A model generated the notes under the pieces. That model ran no database searches. It had not been told where the DNA came from and saw only the letters and a list, made by a program, of their open reading frames with translations. Below are positions 1 through 7,853 of a DNA stretch of 64,000 nucleotides, piece after piece. The DNA comes from a virus: IMG/VR virus record IMGVR_UViG_3300009502_000034, positions 1 through 64,000 of that record. One strand, written 5' to 3'. A program made the translations under genes and the position numbers. Every line of letters begins with the position of its first letter. The first letter of the stretch is position 1.

Positions 1-132
1 GTAATTCAGGAAAGAAATATTAGTGTGGTTAAAACTCGAACGACAGGATATGAAACGGCAGAGTTAATAGGATTTGACAAAGCAATTGGAGTTATCAAAC
101 AAGCCATAGACCAATTACGAAGGAAAAGATAG
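1..132 (+). CDS. C-terminal fragment of an unknown protein
   Basis: The frame is open from the first base and stops at TAG (130-132), giving the last 43 residues of a gene that begins upstream. The tail is basic and ends in RRKR. No domain can be recognised from this length. The next gene starts 54 bases later with its own ribosome binding site. Confidence 0.6.
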   Translation, partial: VIQERNISVVKTRTTGYETAELIGFDKAIGVIKQAIDQLRRKR

Positions 133-186
133 CAGAATTTATCGGGAAAGATTTTAATGAAAGCGATAGATAAAATAGGAGGATAG

Positions 187-402
187 ATGAAACTAACAAT
201 ATATTCTAAAACCGGGAAAGTTTTAAAGATCTATTCTGCGTGGTCTATAGATGAAACAAATAATCCACACCAAAACGGCGGGAGCAAGGCTATCAGTGGA
301 GAATGTTTTAGGTTGGATAATGGAAGTGGAGATGGGAAATATAAAGTTGTATATATATCCGATGGTCAAGAATACATATTAGAAGAAAGCGTGAAGGAAT
401 GA
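187..402 (+). CDS. small hypothetical protein (71 aa)
   Basis: ATG follows a clear AGGAGG site (178-183). The protein is small and soluble-looking, with a Gly/Asp-rich centre and no membrane segment or Cys motif. It reads as one of a run of short accessory genes. Function not recognised. Confidence 0.6.
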   Translation: MKLTIYSKTGKVLKIYSAWSIDETNNPHQNGGSKAISGECFRLDNGSGDGKYKVVYISDGQEYILEESVKE

Positions 403-436
403 TTGCACAGAGAATACAGAATAAAGGAGTAAATAA

Positions 437-730
437 ATGGCCGACATAACGATGTGTTCGGATACTGACTGCCAGAAACGTTTTCAATGTTATAGGTATG
501 TGGCTGAGCAGGACGCTCGGCAATCGTGGTTTGTTCAATCTCCACGCAAGAAAGACAAATGTGAAGAATTTTGGGCCGCCGGTATTGATGAGATCAAAGC
601 CTATAAAAAAAGATTGAAAAATTACAAAACTCAAAAACCCCAGTCAAATAAGGAGTTAGAAAAAGAACTTGAAGAAGAATCTAGCATAGCTAGAAAATTT
701 TTCTTGACACGATTTAACAAAAAAGAATAG
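437..730 (+). CDS. Cys-containing small hypothetical protein (97 aa)
   Basis: The gene starts after AAAGGAG (422-428). The N-terminal third carries CSDTDC followed by C-Y-R-Y and a later Cys, a spacing that could bind a metal or form a small knuckle. The C-terminal half is strongly charged (Lys/Glu) and predicted helical. A TTGACA-like hexamer lies inside its 3' end, but its partner is poor. Function not recognised. Confidence 0.65.
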   Translation: MADITMCSDTDCQKRFQCYRYVAEQDARQSWFVQSPRKKDKCEEFWAAGIDEIKAYKKRLKNYKTQKPQSNKELEKELEEESSIARKFFLTRFNKKE

Positions 731-755
731 AATGGGTGCTGACTGGGGAGGGCGT

Positions 756-1112
756 GTGAAACTAACCAAGCGAGAATATGTAGACCTCGTATCTAAGATA
801 ACGTGGAAAATCGAAGACAACGGTCTCGAACATAAAATGTTCATGAGTTTTACCGGAGCATTTGAAGATCAAACATATAGGATGGTTGTATTCTTTACAA
901 AGAACAGCATACCGCACTTTGTTGCTCTATACTCAGACGGGACTGCTGTTGTAGTTGATAACAGTATCGGGCTGGATTGTTTTGATGTGGCGCCAATATT
1001 AGGAAAGTGTTTCAGTGATAGTGATAAGATGGCTGTGTGCGATGCCCTTTTAAAACACAATGAGGCCGCCATAGCAATTAGAGAAGTGTTTGGCAGCGTC
1101 ATAGGAGAATAA
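756..1112 (+). CDS. hypothetical protein (about 118 aa)
   Basis: I favour the GTG start at 756 because GGGGAGGG lies just before it. An in-frame ATG at 732 would add eight residues but has no good ribosome binding site. The sequence alternates beta-like and helical stretches and has no recognised motif. It stops immediately before the next gene, so the two are probably co-translated. Confidence 0.6.
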   Translation: MKLTKREYVDLVSKITWKIEDNGLEHKMFMSFTGAFEDQTYRMVVFFTKNSIPHFVALYSDGTAVVVDNSIGLDCFDVAPILGKCFSDSDKMAVCDALLKHNEAAIAIREVFGSVIGE

Positions 1113-1592
1113 ATGCACTTTAGAACTTTTTATTTATTTTCCAAAAAGGGGAAAGAAACCTCAAAACAAGCATTAAAAAGAATTTATGGTAAGCTCACCG
1201 AGGATATTACCACTGGCGACAACAAGATTTGCGATAGCTTTGTCGTAGGCGGAATGTACTCTGGCGTTTTAAATATGTTGCAATATGATCCGACTCTTAT
1301 CAATAAAGGTAATCTAGAGATATACGGAAAGAATGGCTACGCTCTGCTCAAAGAGGTTCAAGCAAGACACATGGGCGTGCAAAAAAAATTATTCCCAAAG
1401 ATCAAACAACCAATATTTTACAGAGATAGTTATGCAAATAACCCATGCGGAGACGATGTACTGCTCATAAATAAAGATATATTAATGGTGATTCGTGGTA
1501 CTGAGATCCAAAGCATAAACACGACTAAGATGCTGTTTGGTAAAAACATGATTGGTAGAGTGTGGGTTATCAATCTTGACTGCCGCACATGA
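1113..1592 (+). CDS. hypothetical protein (159 aa)
   Basis: ATG abuts the preceding stop, with AGGAG inside the upstream gene. It is a soluble, basic protein with aromatic residues near the N-terminus and no obvious membrane segment. Length and composition suit a globular fold, but I do not recognise a family. Confidence 0.6.
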   Translation: MHFRTFYLFSKKGKETSKQALKRIYGKLTEDITTGDNKICDSFVVGGMYSGVLNMLQYDPTLINKGNLEIYGKNGYALLKEVQARHMGVQKKLFPKIKQPIFYRDSYANNPCGDDVLLINKDILMVIRGTEIQSINTTKMLFGKNMIGRVWVINLDCRT

Positions 1593-1601
1593 TGGAGGTT
1601 T

Positions 1602-1697
1602 ATGCAAGAAGAAATCGTGGTATCATTTCAAATAGTATTTTGGAACCTTGTTGTGTTGACCACTGCGCTGCTTTTGCTTGGTATATTTAGCTCATGA
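1602..1697 (+). CDS. single-pass small membrane protein (31 aa)
   Basis: The start is preceded by TGGAGG. The 31 residues are mostly one hydrophobic helix (about residues 6-28) with two acidic residues in front of it. The stop overlaps the next start as ATGA, which supports real translation. It may be a phage membrane peptide. Function unknown. Confidence 0.5.
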   Translation: MQEEIVVSFQIVFWNLVVLTTALLLLGIFSS

Positions 1698-2014
1698 CTA
1701 TAATGGATATGGCCATAAGGAAGGCTAAGCAATCAAAGTGCCGGTATAAGATATCTGCGATAGGGCTGAACTACAAAGGAGAAGTTGTCGGGAGCGCAGT
1801 CAACAAACCAAGGTTTGATAGGCAACACGGTGGTCTTCATGCAGAAACAAATCTTATACGCCGTTATGGATCTAGACTCAAAACAATAATTATTTGCAGA
1901 GTAGGGGATGCCGGGGATTTGCTTGCCATTGACCCGTGCAAAAATTGTCAAAAGGTGGCTGATAAAATGGGCATTAAGATAGTAAGCATTCAAAAAGAGG
2001 AGGCCGCAATATGA
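1694..2014 (+). CDS. minimal cytidine-deaminase-fold protein
   Basis: The zinc signature of the cytidine/deoxycytidylate deaminase superfamily is visible: HAE near residue 51, then PCKNC near residue 81. At 106 aa the protein is shorter than typical deaminases and consists of little beyond the catalytic core. The substrate cannot be told. Free nucleotide or nucleoside, or a base within a nucleic acid, all fit the fold. A second deaminase-fold gene lies at 20223. Confidence 0.75.
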   Translation: MTIMDMAIRKAKQSKCRYKISAIGLNYKGEVVGSAVNKPRFDRQHGGLHAETNLIRRYGSRLKTIIICRVGDAGDLLAIDPCKNCQKVADKMGIKIVSIQKEEAAI

Positions 2015-2054
2015 GATATATTACGCTGGTGATAGCGATAGAAAGGAGGGGTAA

Positions 2055-2246
2055 ATGAGAAAATGCGGGTTAGAATTAACGATTGCAGATAGCGAAGGGG
2101 AACCTCTTGAATGCTCTTTACTGAAGGGACATCGGGGTTCTCACGCAACTATTGTCGAAGCCTATATGGATAGCGACCAGAAGGCTATAGACAACGAAAA
2201 GTATGTTTATTATAAAATAACTTGGAAGAAAGAGATGGAGGAATAG
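2055..2246 (+). CDS. small hypothetical protein with Cys/His pattern
   Basis: It starts after AAGGAGGGG. The pattern C-x15-C followed by GHRGSH resembles a small zinc knuckle of the kind seen in short phage proteins. The rest is acidic. Length 63 aa. Function not recognised. Confidence 0.6.
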   Translation: MRKCGLELTIADSEGEPLECSLLKGHRGSHATIVEAYMDSDQKAIDNEKYVYYKITWKKEMEE

Positions 2247-2258
2247 GGAGGAGGTCGA

Positions 2259-2417
2259 ATGAGAAAATGGGAATATAAAACAGCAATACACAAGGGGTGG
2301 CTTCTGGATGATTTATTAAACGAATATGGAGAAGACGGATGGGAACTTGTTTCAGTTAACATCGCATCCACAGGGCCAGACGGTCTTTATTGCGTATTTA
2401 AACGGGAGGTCGAATGA
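2259..2417 (+). CDS. DUF4177-like small protein (52 aa)
   Basis: It begins MRKWEYKT and contains a central L-N-x2-G-x2-GWELVSV, the layout of the DUF4177 family of about 50-60 residues. RBS GGGAGGAGG precedes it. The stop overlaps the next gene's ATG. Role unknown, as for the family. Confidence 0.7.
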   Translation: MRKWEYKTAIHKGWLLDDLLNEYGEDGWELVSVNIASTGPDGLYCVFKREVE

Positions 2418-2944
2418 AAGATATAATGATAGACGTGGAAACACTTGGAACAGCTCCAGGCTCTGTTGTCACACAAATTGGTGCCGTATATTTTGACAGA
2501 GACACTGGTGAACTTGGTAGCGAAATGCTAGTTAACCTTAACATAGATGATTGCCTCAATGCCGGTCTGGTTGTTGATGGCGGGTCTCTTAAGTTTTGGT
2601 TTGACCAACCACGAGAAAACGCATCATTCACGAAGAATGCTGTACCTCTCACAAAAGGATTACAGACGCTGAGAGATTTCTACGATGGTAAAGCTCTCGT
2701 GTGGTCACATGCAACTTTTGATTTTCCCATTCTGCACAGCGCATATAGGGCGATTGGTCAGAAGCTCTGCTTCCCATATCGCAACCTGCGTGACATTCGC
2801 ACACTGGTAGACTTGTCCAATAGGCCGTTTACGAAAGATAAGGACGGAGATCCTAAGAATCACAATGGGCTTGATGATTGTAAATATCAGGTAAAATATT
2901 GCGTGGAGTGTTTTAATATTCTCAGGGCAGGGAGGCCTGTGTGA
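2414..2944 (+). CDS. DEDD-family 3'-5' exonuclease
   Basis: RNase H-like exonuclease fold. Motif I, IDVETLG (D and E near residues 7 and 9), is followed by TQIGAVYFD. Motif II is the Asp in SHATFDFPIL near residue 98-104. Motif III is HNGLDDCKYQ near residue 150, giving the DEDDh arrangement. It is similar in layout to T4 DexA and the Rv2179c-like exonucleases. At 176 aa it is a stand-alone catalytic domain. It may degrade DNA or RNA ends. The GTGA overlap at its end couples it to the next gene. Confidence 0.85.
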   Translation: MKDIMIDVETLGTAPGSVVTQIGAVYFDRDTGELGSEMLVNLNIDDCLNAGLVVDGGSLKFWFDQPRENASFTKNAVPLTKGLQTLRDFYDGKALVWSHATFDFPILHSAYRAIGQKLCFPYRNLRDIRTLVDLSNRPFTKDKDGDPKNHNGLDDCKYQVKYCVECFNILRAGRPV

Positions 2945-3117
2945 AAACAATAACCTTATTTGGCATGAACAGCAATGAGGTGATAGCGTACGCTAATGTT
3001 AAGACTGTCGATGTTTTTGGCAATCGAACAGAAATCACGCTTGATAATGGTGATAAGATACATACTACTTTATGGTACATTGTCACAGAAGAATCCCAAA
3101 GGTTGTGGGGGGGGTAA
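2941..3117 (+). CDS. small hypothetical protein (58 aa)
   Basis: GTG start sharing four bases with the upstream stop (GTGA). It is predicted mostly beta, with an N-x-V-I-A-Y pattern and a WYIV strand, perhaps a small barrel. Ends in a G-rich run that also serves as ribosome binding site for the next gene. Confidence 0.5.
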   Translation: MKTITLFGMNSNEVIAYANVKTVDVFGNRTEITLDNGDKIHTTLWYIVTEESQRLWGG

Positions 3118-3120
3118 AAA

Positions 3121-3384
3121 ATGGCAGTTAAAAAGTGGGTTAGTAGGAGCGGAGCGATATTTGAGGAGGTTGCTATCTCAGGCCTTTTGGCCCTGCATAG
3201 CGAGGGGAAACTGTGTTGCAAGTTAATCACGCCGGGCAAGATTGGACTTCAGTATAACATCAAGGCTTATATAGGAAAGATATACTGGTTTAAGCCAGAA
3301 CATCTCACCCCATGGGAGGAACCGAATGCAGATAAAGGTGTCAAGCCGGGAAGCGTGTTACCTGAAAAGAGTGTTGGAGCATGA
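3121..3384 (+). CDS. hypothetical protein (87 aa)
   Basis: Starts three bases after the preceding stop, using the G7 run as its ribosome binding site. The last 59 bases overlap the next gene in another frame, so its C-terminus is constrained by two frames. No recognised domain. Confidence 0.55.
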   Translation: MAVKKWVSRSGAIFEEVAISGLLALHSEGKLCCKLITPGKIGLQYNIKAYIGKIYWFKPEHLTPWEEPNADKGVKPGSVLPEKSVGA

Positions 3385-3520
3385 CAGAGACGGATTAAAA
3401 AACTTAGCACACGAGGAAGAATTAGCTGAGGCAGATAGAAAATGTAATATTGAAGAATATAAGTGTGCTGTTGGAATACTAAGACAAATACGAAAGAAAC
3501 AATATGCCACCGGAGGTTAG
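3326..3520 (+). CDS. small helical hypothetical protein (64 aa)
   Basis: GGAGGAACCG directly precedes the ATG. The protein is charged and helical, with Arg/Lys at both ends. It overlaps the end of the previous gene by 59 bases. Both frames have good ribosome binding sites, so both are probably translated. Confidence 0.55.
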   Translation: MQIKVSSREACYLKRVLEHDRDGLKNLAHEEELAEADRKCNIEEYKCAVGILRQIRKKQYATGG

Positions 3521-4210
3521 ATGCCAAAGTTGCTAGTATTGTTAATGCTTCTGCTTACATCTTTTTCGTTAAGATGCGATGACAAAGATATTATACGGGA
3601 ATTAAAAGATAAGACAAGGGAGATAAACAATGCCAGGATAGTGGTCGGGACTCTAGAAGATGAGAAGAATAGTCTAGAATACTCGCTCATAGTGTACCAG
3701 CACTACGCATCAGCTGGCACCATAAGCAAGAACAATATCACATCTGAAAGTTTATACAATATAGAGCGGTGTTTAAAGAAATATAAGTTTTTAGCCCCGC
3801 ACTATAATTTTGACACATTCAAACCTATAGTTTTAGGTAATATGTGGATATCGGCCGAGAGCGGGTTTAACACATCATCAACATGTAAGTATACCAATGT
3901 TGGCGGTATTGCTCCCGGAAGCATAGATTTATGGGTGATGTGCATGAACCAATGTCATTACAATGAACCGATACCAAGTAAGAACTACTGGCGCATAGCT
4001 GATAGAATGTTTCCATATTTAGCGGATAGGCCAGACAGCGACCCCGAGAAAAACATAGTGGTTTGGTATCTGTGGCTAGATAAGCAATCGGAGAAGACCA
4101 ATAATGGGGTTTGGCAACTTTACAATAAGTGGAGATTCGGTATTAAGGGCAAATTGAAACCAAGATTAGATGTAATTGAGTTGTATGAAAAGTTAAAAAT
4201 TATAAAATAG
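3521..4210 (+). CDS. exported lytic-transglycosylase-like protein
   Basis: Residues 1-18 form a signal peptide (MPKLLVLLMLLL then S-F-S-L-R-C). A coiled stretch follows, and the segment near residue 112, ISAESGFN...GGIAPGS, resembles the Glu-Ser catalytic motif of the SLT lysozyme-like superfamily; VWQLYNKWRFG follows further on. If right, it acts on peptidoglycan outside the inner membrane. The match is by motif only and much of the fold cannot be confirmed. It could be another secreted protein. The Cys after the signal is not a canonical lipobox. Confidence 0.5.
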   Translation: MPKLLVLLMLLLTSFSLRCDDKDIIRELKDKTREINNARIVVGTLEDEKNSLEYSLIVYQHYASAGTISKNNITSESLYNIERCLKKYKFLAPHYNFDTFKPIVLGNMWISAESGFNTSSTCKYTNVGGIAPGSIDLWVMCMNQCHYNEPIPSKNYWRIADRMFPYLADRPDSDPEKNIVVWYLWLDKQSEKTNNGVWQLYNKWRFGIKGKLKPRLDVIELYEKLKIIK

Positions 4211-4219
4211 GAGGGGTCT

Positions 4220-4816
4220 ATGCCGTATGAATTAGATATTATATTTGACAATGGGCGATATGCTTTTAACATATACGAAATAGACCGCATGGACAGGTCT
4301 AGAATTTTGGTTACAGAATTCGCCTATTCTGCCAAGAAAATACAGTTTTCCGTTTTGGATAATAAAATTTCACCTGCGTCTCCGGCGCACACGCTAGCTG
4401 TAGAGTGGTTGACGACCGGTAAGCGCAGGATATCGTTATTAAGTGGCTTTAATGGGACGGAGATGACGTCCAATTCGTTTATTGTAACAGTGGAAGAAAA
4501 AGATAATTTGGTAGAATGTCTTGATGAAATGGGGCGTGAACAAATGACACCTAAAATGTGGGTGTCAATGGCTCTTACGCCTAGAGCTAAAGCTCACCTA
4601 ATTAAGACTTTGACCGGCAAAAACATATTAACGCTGGCAGAGAAGTCTTTAGGCAACACCAGATATAAGAAGTTTTTGATAGACCTAGTAAGATTTTACG
4701 ATGAGGTTGCGGTTCCCAAAGACATCAGACCCTGGGACAGCGTGGTTGAGGAAGATGCTCTTTGGAAGGAAGAGGTAGCGGCAATAAAGAGCGGCAAGCT
4801 TAAGGAGGCTGTATGA
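4220..4816 (+). CDS. hypothetical protein (198 aa)
   Basis: GGAGGGGTCT precedes ATG. The N-terminal half looks beta-rich, the C-terminal half helical. No motif recognised. It overlaps the next gene by four bases and the pair may form one functional unit. Confidence 0.65.
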   Translation: MPYELDIIFDNGRYAFNIYEIDRMDRSRILVTEFAYSAKKIQFSVLDNKISPASPAHTLAVEWLTTGKRRISLLSGFNGTEMTSNSFIVTVEEKDNLVECLDEMGREQMTPKMWVSMALTPRAKAHLIKTLTGKNILTLAEKSLGNTRYKKFLIDLVRFYDEVAVPKDIRPWDSVVEEDALWKEEVAAIKSGKLKEAV

Positions 4817-5526
4817 ACATGCAAATGTTTCTTAATTTTTTACGAACCAAAATAGCCCCGAATATGTTTGAAAAGATTATCGTTGATAATCTTAGATTTG
4901 CGGCTATATATGATTGGATGTTAAACAATGATTCATTGTATTATAAGGCAAAACGCCAAGAAGATTCCATGAGTGATAGTGGATATCACAGGTTATCACC
5001 TGAGGAATTTAACATTTTGGTGGACAATCAAATCCTGGAGGTCACCACAAAACTTCCGTCATTTGTTATAGCATCTTTAATGCCTACGGGGAGGGATAAA
5101 ATTATGGGAACCATTAAGGAAATGAGAGACTATATAGTTAATTCAAAATGGGAATGGGAAATGCTGTCTAATACAGATGATTCTGTAGCATTCAGCATTG
5201 AAAATATAGTCTTCAGAATTAAAATGGAGGATGATAAACTCCAGTTTTTAAAGCCCTTGGAGGGAATGAGCTTAAACCTGGCCGCCGGGAAGCCATTAAC
5301 GTCTTCAGATAAGTTTGATTCATTGATAAACCTTGTATATAAAACATATCCGCAAGATATAGAGATGAAGATTGCCGCTGAGGTATCTGATACTGATCTT
5401 GCAGACGAACTGCTCGACCAAATGCTACAGAATAAAATGTCTGCGTGGAGAAGGTTTATACGTGAAGACTTAACAAACAAGATTAAAGATAGTAAGGTAA
5501 CCCCAACAGCGCCAGAAGGTAATTAA
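4813..5526 (+). CDS. hypothetical protein (237 aa)
   Basis: ATGA overlap with the gene before. Mostly helical, acidic in the middle, with a Lys-rich end. It is the last gene before a 270-base gap, so it may close an operon. Function not recognised. Confidence 0.65.
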   Translation: MNMQMFLNFLRTKIAPNMFEKIIVDNLRFAAIYDWMLNNDSLYYKAKRQEDSMSDSGYHRLSPEEFNILVDNQILEVTTKLPSFVIASLMPTGRDKIMGTIKEMRDYIVNSKWEWEMLSNTDDSVAFSIENIVFRIKMEDDKLQFLKPLEGMSLNLAAGKPLTSSDKFDSLINLVYKTYPQDIEMKIAAEVSDTDLADELLDQMLQNKMSAWRRFIREDLTNKIKDSKVTPTAPEGN

Positions 5527-5553
5527 TTATTTACAAACATTGCTAAATATCCG

Positions 5554-5582
5554 TTGAAATTTGATCAAATTATGAGTATATA
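5554..5582 (+). promoter_or_regulatory. sigma70-like promoter candidate
   Basis: TTGAAA, a 17-base spacer and TATATA lie in the gap 5527-5798, upstream of the gene at 5799. The rest of the gap holds a 14-bp tandem repeat and a long purine-rich run with no convincing gene. Short frames inside it lack ribosome binding sites. Confidence 0.5.
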
Positions 5583-5628
5583 TTAGTATATATCTAAAAA
5601 GGGGAAAAGAAAAAAGATGTTATTTGTA

Positions 5629-5666
5629 TGGGTGTTAGATGGTGGGTGTTAGATGGTGGGTGTTAG
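5629..5666 (+). repeat. 14-bp G-rich tandem repeat, 2.7 copies
   Basis: The unit TGGGTGTTAGATGG is repeated without change at 5629, 5643 and (partial) 5657, followed by a degenerate GATGGGTGTGAAG. It sits in a non-coding gap downstream of a promoter candidate. It may be a slippage product or a protein or G-quadruplex site. Confidence 0.7.
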
Positions 5667-5798
5667 TGTAAAGATGATGGGTGTGAAGAAGAAGAGAAGA
5701 AGACCTTGTAATAACAACACACGAGGTTGTGATGATGGATGAGGGGTCCGGGGAGAAGGAAGAAGAGAAGGGGTGTATTCACTTTTTAAAGGAGGTAT

Positions 5799-6065
5799 AT
5801 GGAAGACCAATACAAAGTTACTATAGCCCCAACTAAATATTCATATAGAATCAATTGGTTTACATGCTTTAAGTTTTTACTGTCACTGCCCATCTGGCCT
5901 ATAGCGCTAGCGGTTAATATCTTTGGATATCTTATTGGCACAGGTTGCATTCTGTATAGTTCTAGTGATTGGAAAGAATGCTGGGCTAGATTACGTGATG
6001 ATTGTTACGGTGATGCTCTTATTAAATGGAATTACAAATTTATAACAAAGGAGAAAATACAATGA
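5799..6065 (+). CDS. small membrane protein (88 aa)
   Basis: AAAGGAGGT precedes the ATG. A hydrophobic block at about residues 25-52, with one break, predicts one or two membrane passes. The C-terminal tail is charged and presumably cytosolic. ATGA overlap with the next gene. Function unknown. Confidence 0.65.
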   Translation: MEDQYKVTIAPTKYSYRINWFTCFKFLLSLPIWPIALAVNIFGYLIGTGCILYSSSDWKECWARLRDDCYGDALIKWNYKFITKEKIQ

Positions 6066-6232
6066 AAAATAAAAAAAATACGTATGCGGTTGTAATGGTA
6101 TGTAATAACTGTGATGCAGTATCTACCATATTGGTCCCAAAGGGAATTTTGGTTGCTAATTCCGCAAACGGGGCCGGGGACGCAAAGTGCAAAAATTGTG
6201 GTTGCGTCGGTACACTGTATAAAGAAGATTAA
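6062..6232 (+). CDS. zinc-ribbon small protein (56 aa)
   Basis: Start chosen at 6062 because AAAGGAG lies upstream and ATG overlaps the previous stop. Two knuckles, CNNC near residue 14 and CKNCGC near residue 43, form a plausible zinc ribbon. A longer in-frame start at 6026 lies wholly inside the upstream gene. Confidence 0.65.
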   Translation: MKNKKNTYAVVMVCNNCDAVSTILVPKGILVANSANGAGDAKCKNCGCVGTLYKED

Positions 6233-6236
6233 TCCA

Positions 6237-6449
6237 ATGATAGCTAAATTAGAGATGGGAATATTGAGCGGGTGCCAAGAGGTACAAGAGTTCACTCCGT
6301 ATCTTTATTTTTCTCTTGACGTTTGCGTTGAAGCTATGTATACTGGTGGTATAGATAACATTACACAGAAAGCATATAGGATTAGATTTAGGCGGTGTAA
6401 TATGATTAACAGAGATGTTTGCATATACAAGTTTGAGGCGATAGTATGA
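6237..6449 (+). CDS. small hypothetical protein (70 aa)
   Basis: Starts four bases after the zinc-ribbon gene and ends overlapping the pyrimidine-dimer glycosylase start. The ribosome binding site is weak, so translation may rely on coupling. Contains several Cys and aromatic residues with no clear motif. Confidence 0.5.
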   Translation: MIAKLEMGILSGCQEVQEFTPYLYFSLDVCVEAMYTGGIDNITQKAYRIRFRRCNMINRDVCIYKFEAIV

Positions 6450-6793
6450 GAATGTGGATGGTTAATCCAAAAATACTGTGTAGGAAGCACTTACTCGGCG
6501 AACATGTTGAAACCCATATGTTCGTTGGATCCATTAAAAAAGATCATAAAATGGACGGATATATCACCGGTGGTTTGCTTGATGTTGGCAAACTATCTTC
6601 CAGACATGATGAACTGGCGAAGGAAATGATCGATCGTGGATATAAACATAATAGTCCAATAGATCAATTAGGCAAGAAGTTAATTACTTCTGACCGTAAA
6701 ATTAATATAGAGGAGAATTTAAAGGATCTGCGAAACAGATGCGGAGAATGTAAAAGGTTACAGGAACATAGTTTGTGCGAGGAGGTAAAATGA
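6446..6793 (+). CDS. pyrimidine-dimer DNA glycosylase (T4 endonuclease V-like)
   Basis: The N-terminus MRMWMVNP...LLGEHVETHMF matches the Pyr_excise family. T4 DenV has the corresponding HL-x3-E-x5-F arrangement. The family motif continues with SSRHDELAKEMIDRGY, equivalent to the DenV segment that contacts DNA. DenV cleaves the glycosyl bond at UV-induced cyclobutane dimers and then the backbone. Here the protein is 115 aa, shorter than DenV (138), and the aromatic C-terminal tail is replaced by a Cys-rich CGEC segment. Dimer repair is the best guess, substrate untested. Confidence 0.75.
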   Translation: MRMWMVNPKILCRKHLLGEHVETHMFVGSIKKDHKMDGYITGGLLDVGKLSSRHDELAKEMIDRGYKHNSPIDQLGKKLITSDRKINIEENLKDLRNRCGECKRLQEHSLCEEVK

Positions 6794-7194
6794 AAAATCC
6801 AAGTAATGTAAATATATGGGGAGCATTTATATTAAGCGGGTGTCTTATAGTTGTGTTATTTATTAGTAGCATTCTACAGCAACGTACCATAGACAGTTTA
6901 AAAAATCAGATCAATAGGGATGGCCTAGGGCAGATGTTTACCACAAACACAATTGATAATCGATGCGATGATATAGATAAAGACATTAATACAATATGGA
7001 AAAAGGTAGGGTTAGCCGTTAAAGACAGGGCGAAGTATGTAGAAAATCCTGAGCTTTATCAATCTGATGCTTCTAGGGACGCAGAGAAAAAAGAACTAAG
7101 CAATATAGAAAATCAGATAGAGGCGCTTAAGGATAAACAAATCGCAATTAGGCACAAGTATGGAGAAGATGTGGATTATGGATGTGACAAATGA
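6790..7194 (+). CDS. membrane-anchored coiled-coil protein (134 aa)
   Basis: Start at ATG 6790 after GAGGAGG, overlapping the previous stop. A GTG 15 bases earlier is less likely. One transmembrane helix spans about residues 8-30 and the rest is a charged coiled coil with a Cys near each end. It resembles small phage spanin- or holin-region proteins only in outline. Function unknown. Confidence 0.6.
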   Translation: MKNPSNVNIWGAFILSGCLIVVLFISSILQQRTIDSLKNQINRDGLGQMFTTNTIDNRCDDIDKDINTIWKKVGLAVKDRAKYVENPELYQSDASRDAEKKELSNIENQIEALKDKQIAIRHKYGEDVDYGCDK

Positions 7195-7457
7195 AAAAGT
7201 TTAAAGACATGACATTATGGGAACAATATAACAGCATGAAAAATTCATTCAGGTTTATGTGGTGGATGTTAATTATTACAGGAGTGACGGTATGGCTTCC
7301 TGGCATCTGGTACTTCACAGTAGCAATATCCTCATGTATAATTGCACTTGTATGGCTGCACTTTAGAACTAAGGCCGCAATTAAGCATATGCGAAGTGCA
7401 ACTACAGAAGAGATGGATGATTTTGTAAGACGCAGAATGGAGGCCTACCACAAATGA
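7191..7457 (+). CDS. two-pass membrane protein (88 aa)
   Basis: ATGA overlap with the gene before. Two hydrophobic helices at about residues 23-42 and 43-60, followed by a basic tail. It probably works with the preceding membrane coiled-coil protein. No family recognised. Confidence 0.6.
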   Translation: MKKFKDMTLWEQYNSMKNSFRFMWWMLIITGVTVWLPGIWYFTVAISSCIIALVWLHFRTKAAIKHMRSATTEEMDDFVRRRMEAYHK

Positions 7458-7603
7458 AAGCCACAAGGCGGAAGAAATTTAACATCGATGCCTTAGAGCC
7501 TATCATAGATAAGGATATTTGGCCTATAGTTAAAGCTATTAATGATAAAGGTATTGTTACTGAGATGTCCTGGGACTGCACGGTGGAATGTCCATCAATA
7601 TAG
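7454..7603 (+). CDS. small hypothetical protein, possibly the 5' part of a frameshifted gene
   Basis: Starts in ATGA overlap and gives 49 residues ending DCTVECPSI. The next frame (7588-7680) overlaps it and would join smoothly if one G were present near 7582, giving SWDCTGGMSINIDD. I cannot tell a real pair of genes from a broken one. Confidence 0.45.
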   Translation: MKATRRKKFNIDALEPIIDKDIWPIVKAINDKGIVTEMSWDCTVECPSI

Positions 7604-7680
7604 ATGATGAACTAGTTTACCATAGGGCTTGGGATAAGAAAACTCTGGATGAAATTATTAAAAGATTAAAGGAGATATAA
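7588..7680 (+). CDS. short frame, possibly the 3' part of a frameshifted gene
   Basis: Thirty codons starting MSINIDDELVYHRAW and ending before the next gene. The frame is open upstream to 7564 and reads GLHGG, which suggests that the natural protein once continued from the gene at 7454. The GTGGA stretch ahead of it is a weak ribosome binding site. Confidence 0.35.
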   Translation: MSINIDDELVYHRAWDKKTLDEIIKRLKEI

Positions 7681-7851
7681 ATGAAACAGAATATTTCAGC
7701 TTATTTGATACCATCTATAGTTTGTGAGGGGCGAGAAAATCTAAATATAAGGTGTATTATGGGCGGTGTCAAGCGTGATATTTTTGCTGGAACGTATACT
7801 AAAGAAGTAGCTGAATATTTAAAAAATAAAATTAATAAAAAGGAGGATTAA
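7681..7851 (+). CDS. small hypothetical protein (56 aa)
   Basis: AAAGGAG precedes the ATG, which abuts the stop of the short frame before it. Predicted beta-beta-alpha, with a Lys-rich helix at the C-terminus. No recognised family. Confidence 0.55.
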   Translation: MKQNISAYLIPSIVCEGRENLNIRCIMGGVKRDIFAGTYTKEVAEYLKNKINKKED

Positions 7852-7853
7852 TA

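Noticed and set aside
686-745. Promoter around TTGACA at about 703
   Set aside because: The -10 partner is only TAGAAT at 18 bases and the site is within coding sequence. Not enough support.
2011-2058. 15-residue frame between 2014 and 2055
   Set aside because: Too short, and its 3' half is the ribosome binding site of the next gene. Probably only spacer.
5660-5740. Short frames encoding Lys/Arg-rich peptides in the purine tract
   Set aside because: No ribosome binding sites, and composition follows the GA-rich repeat.
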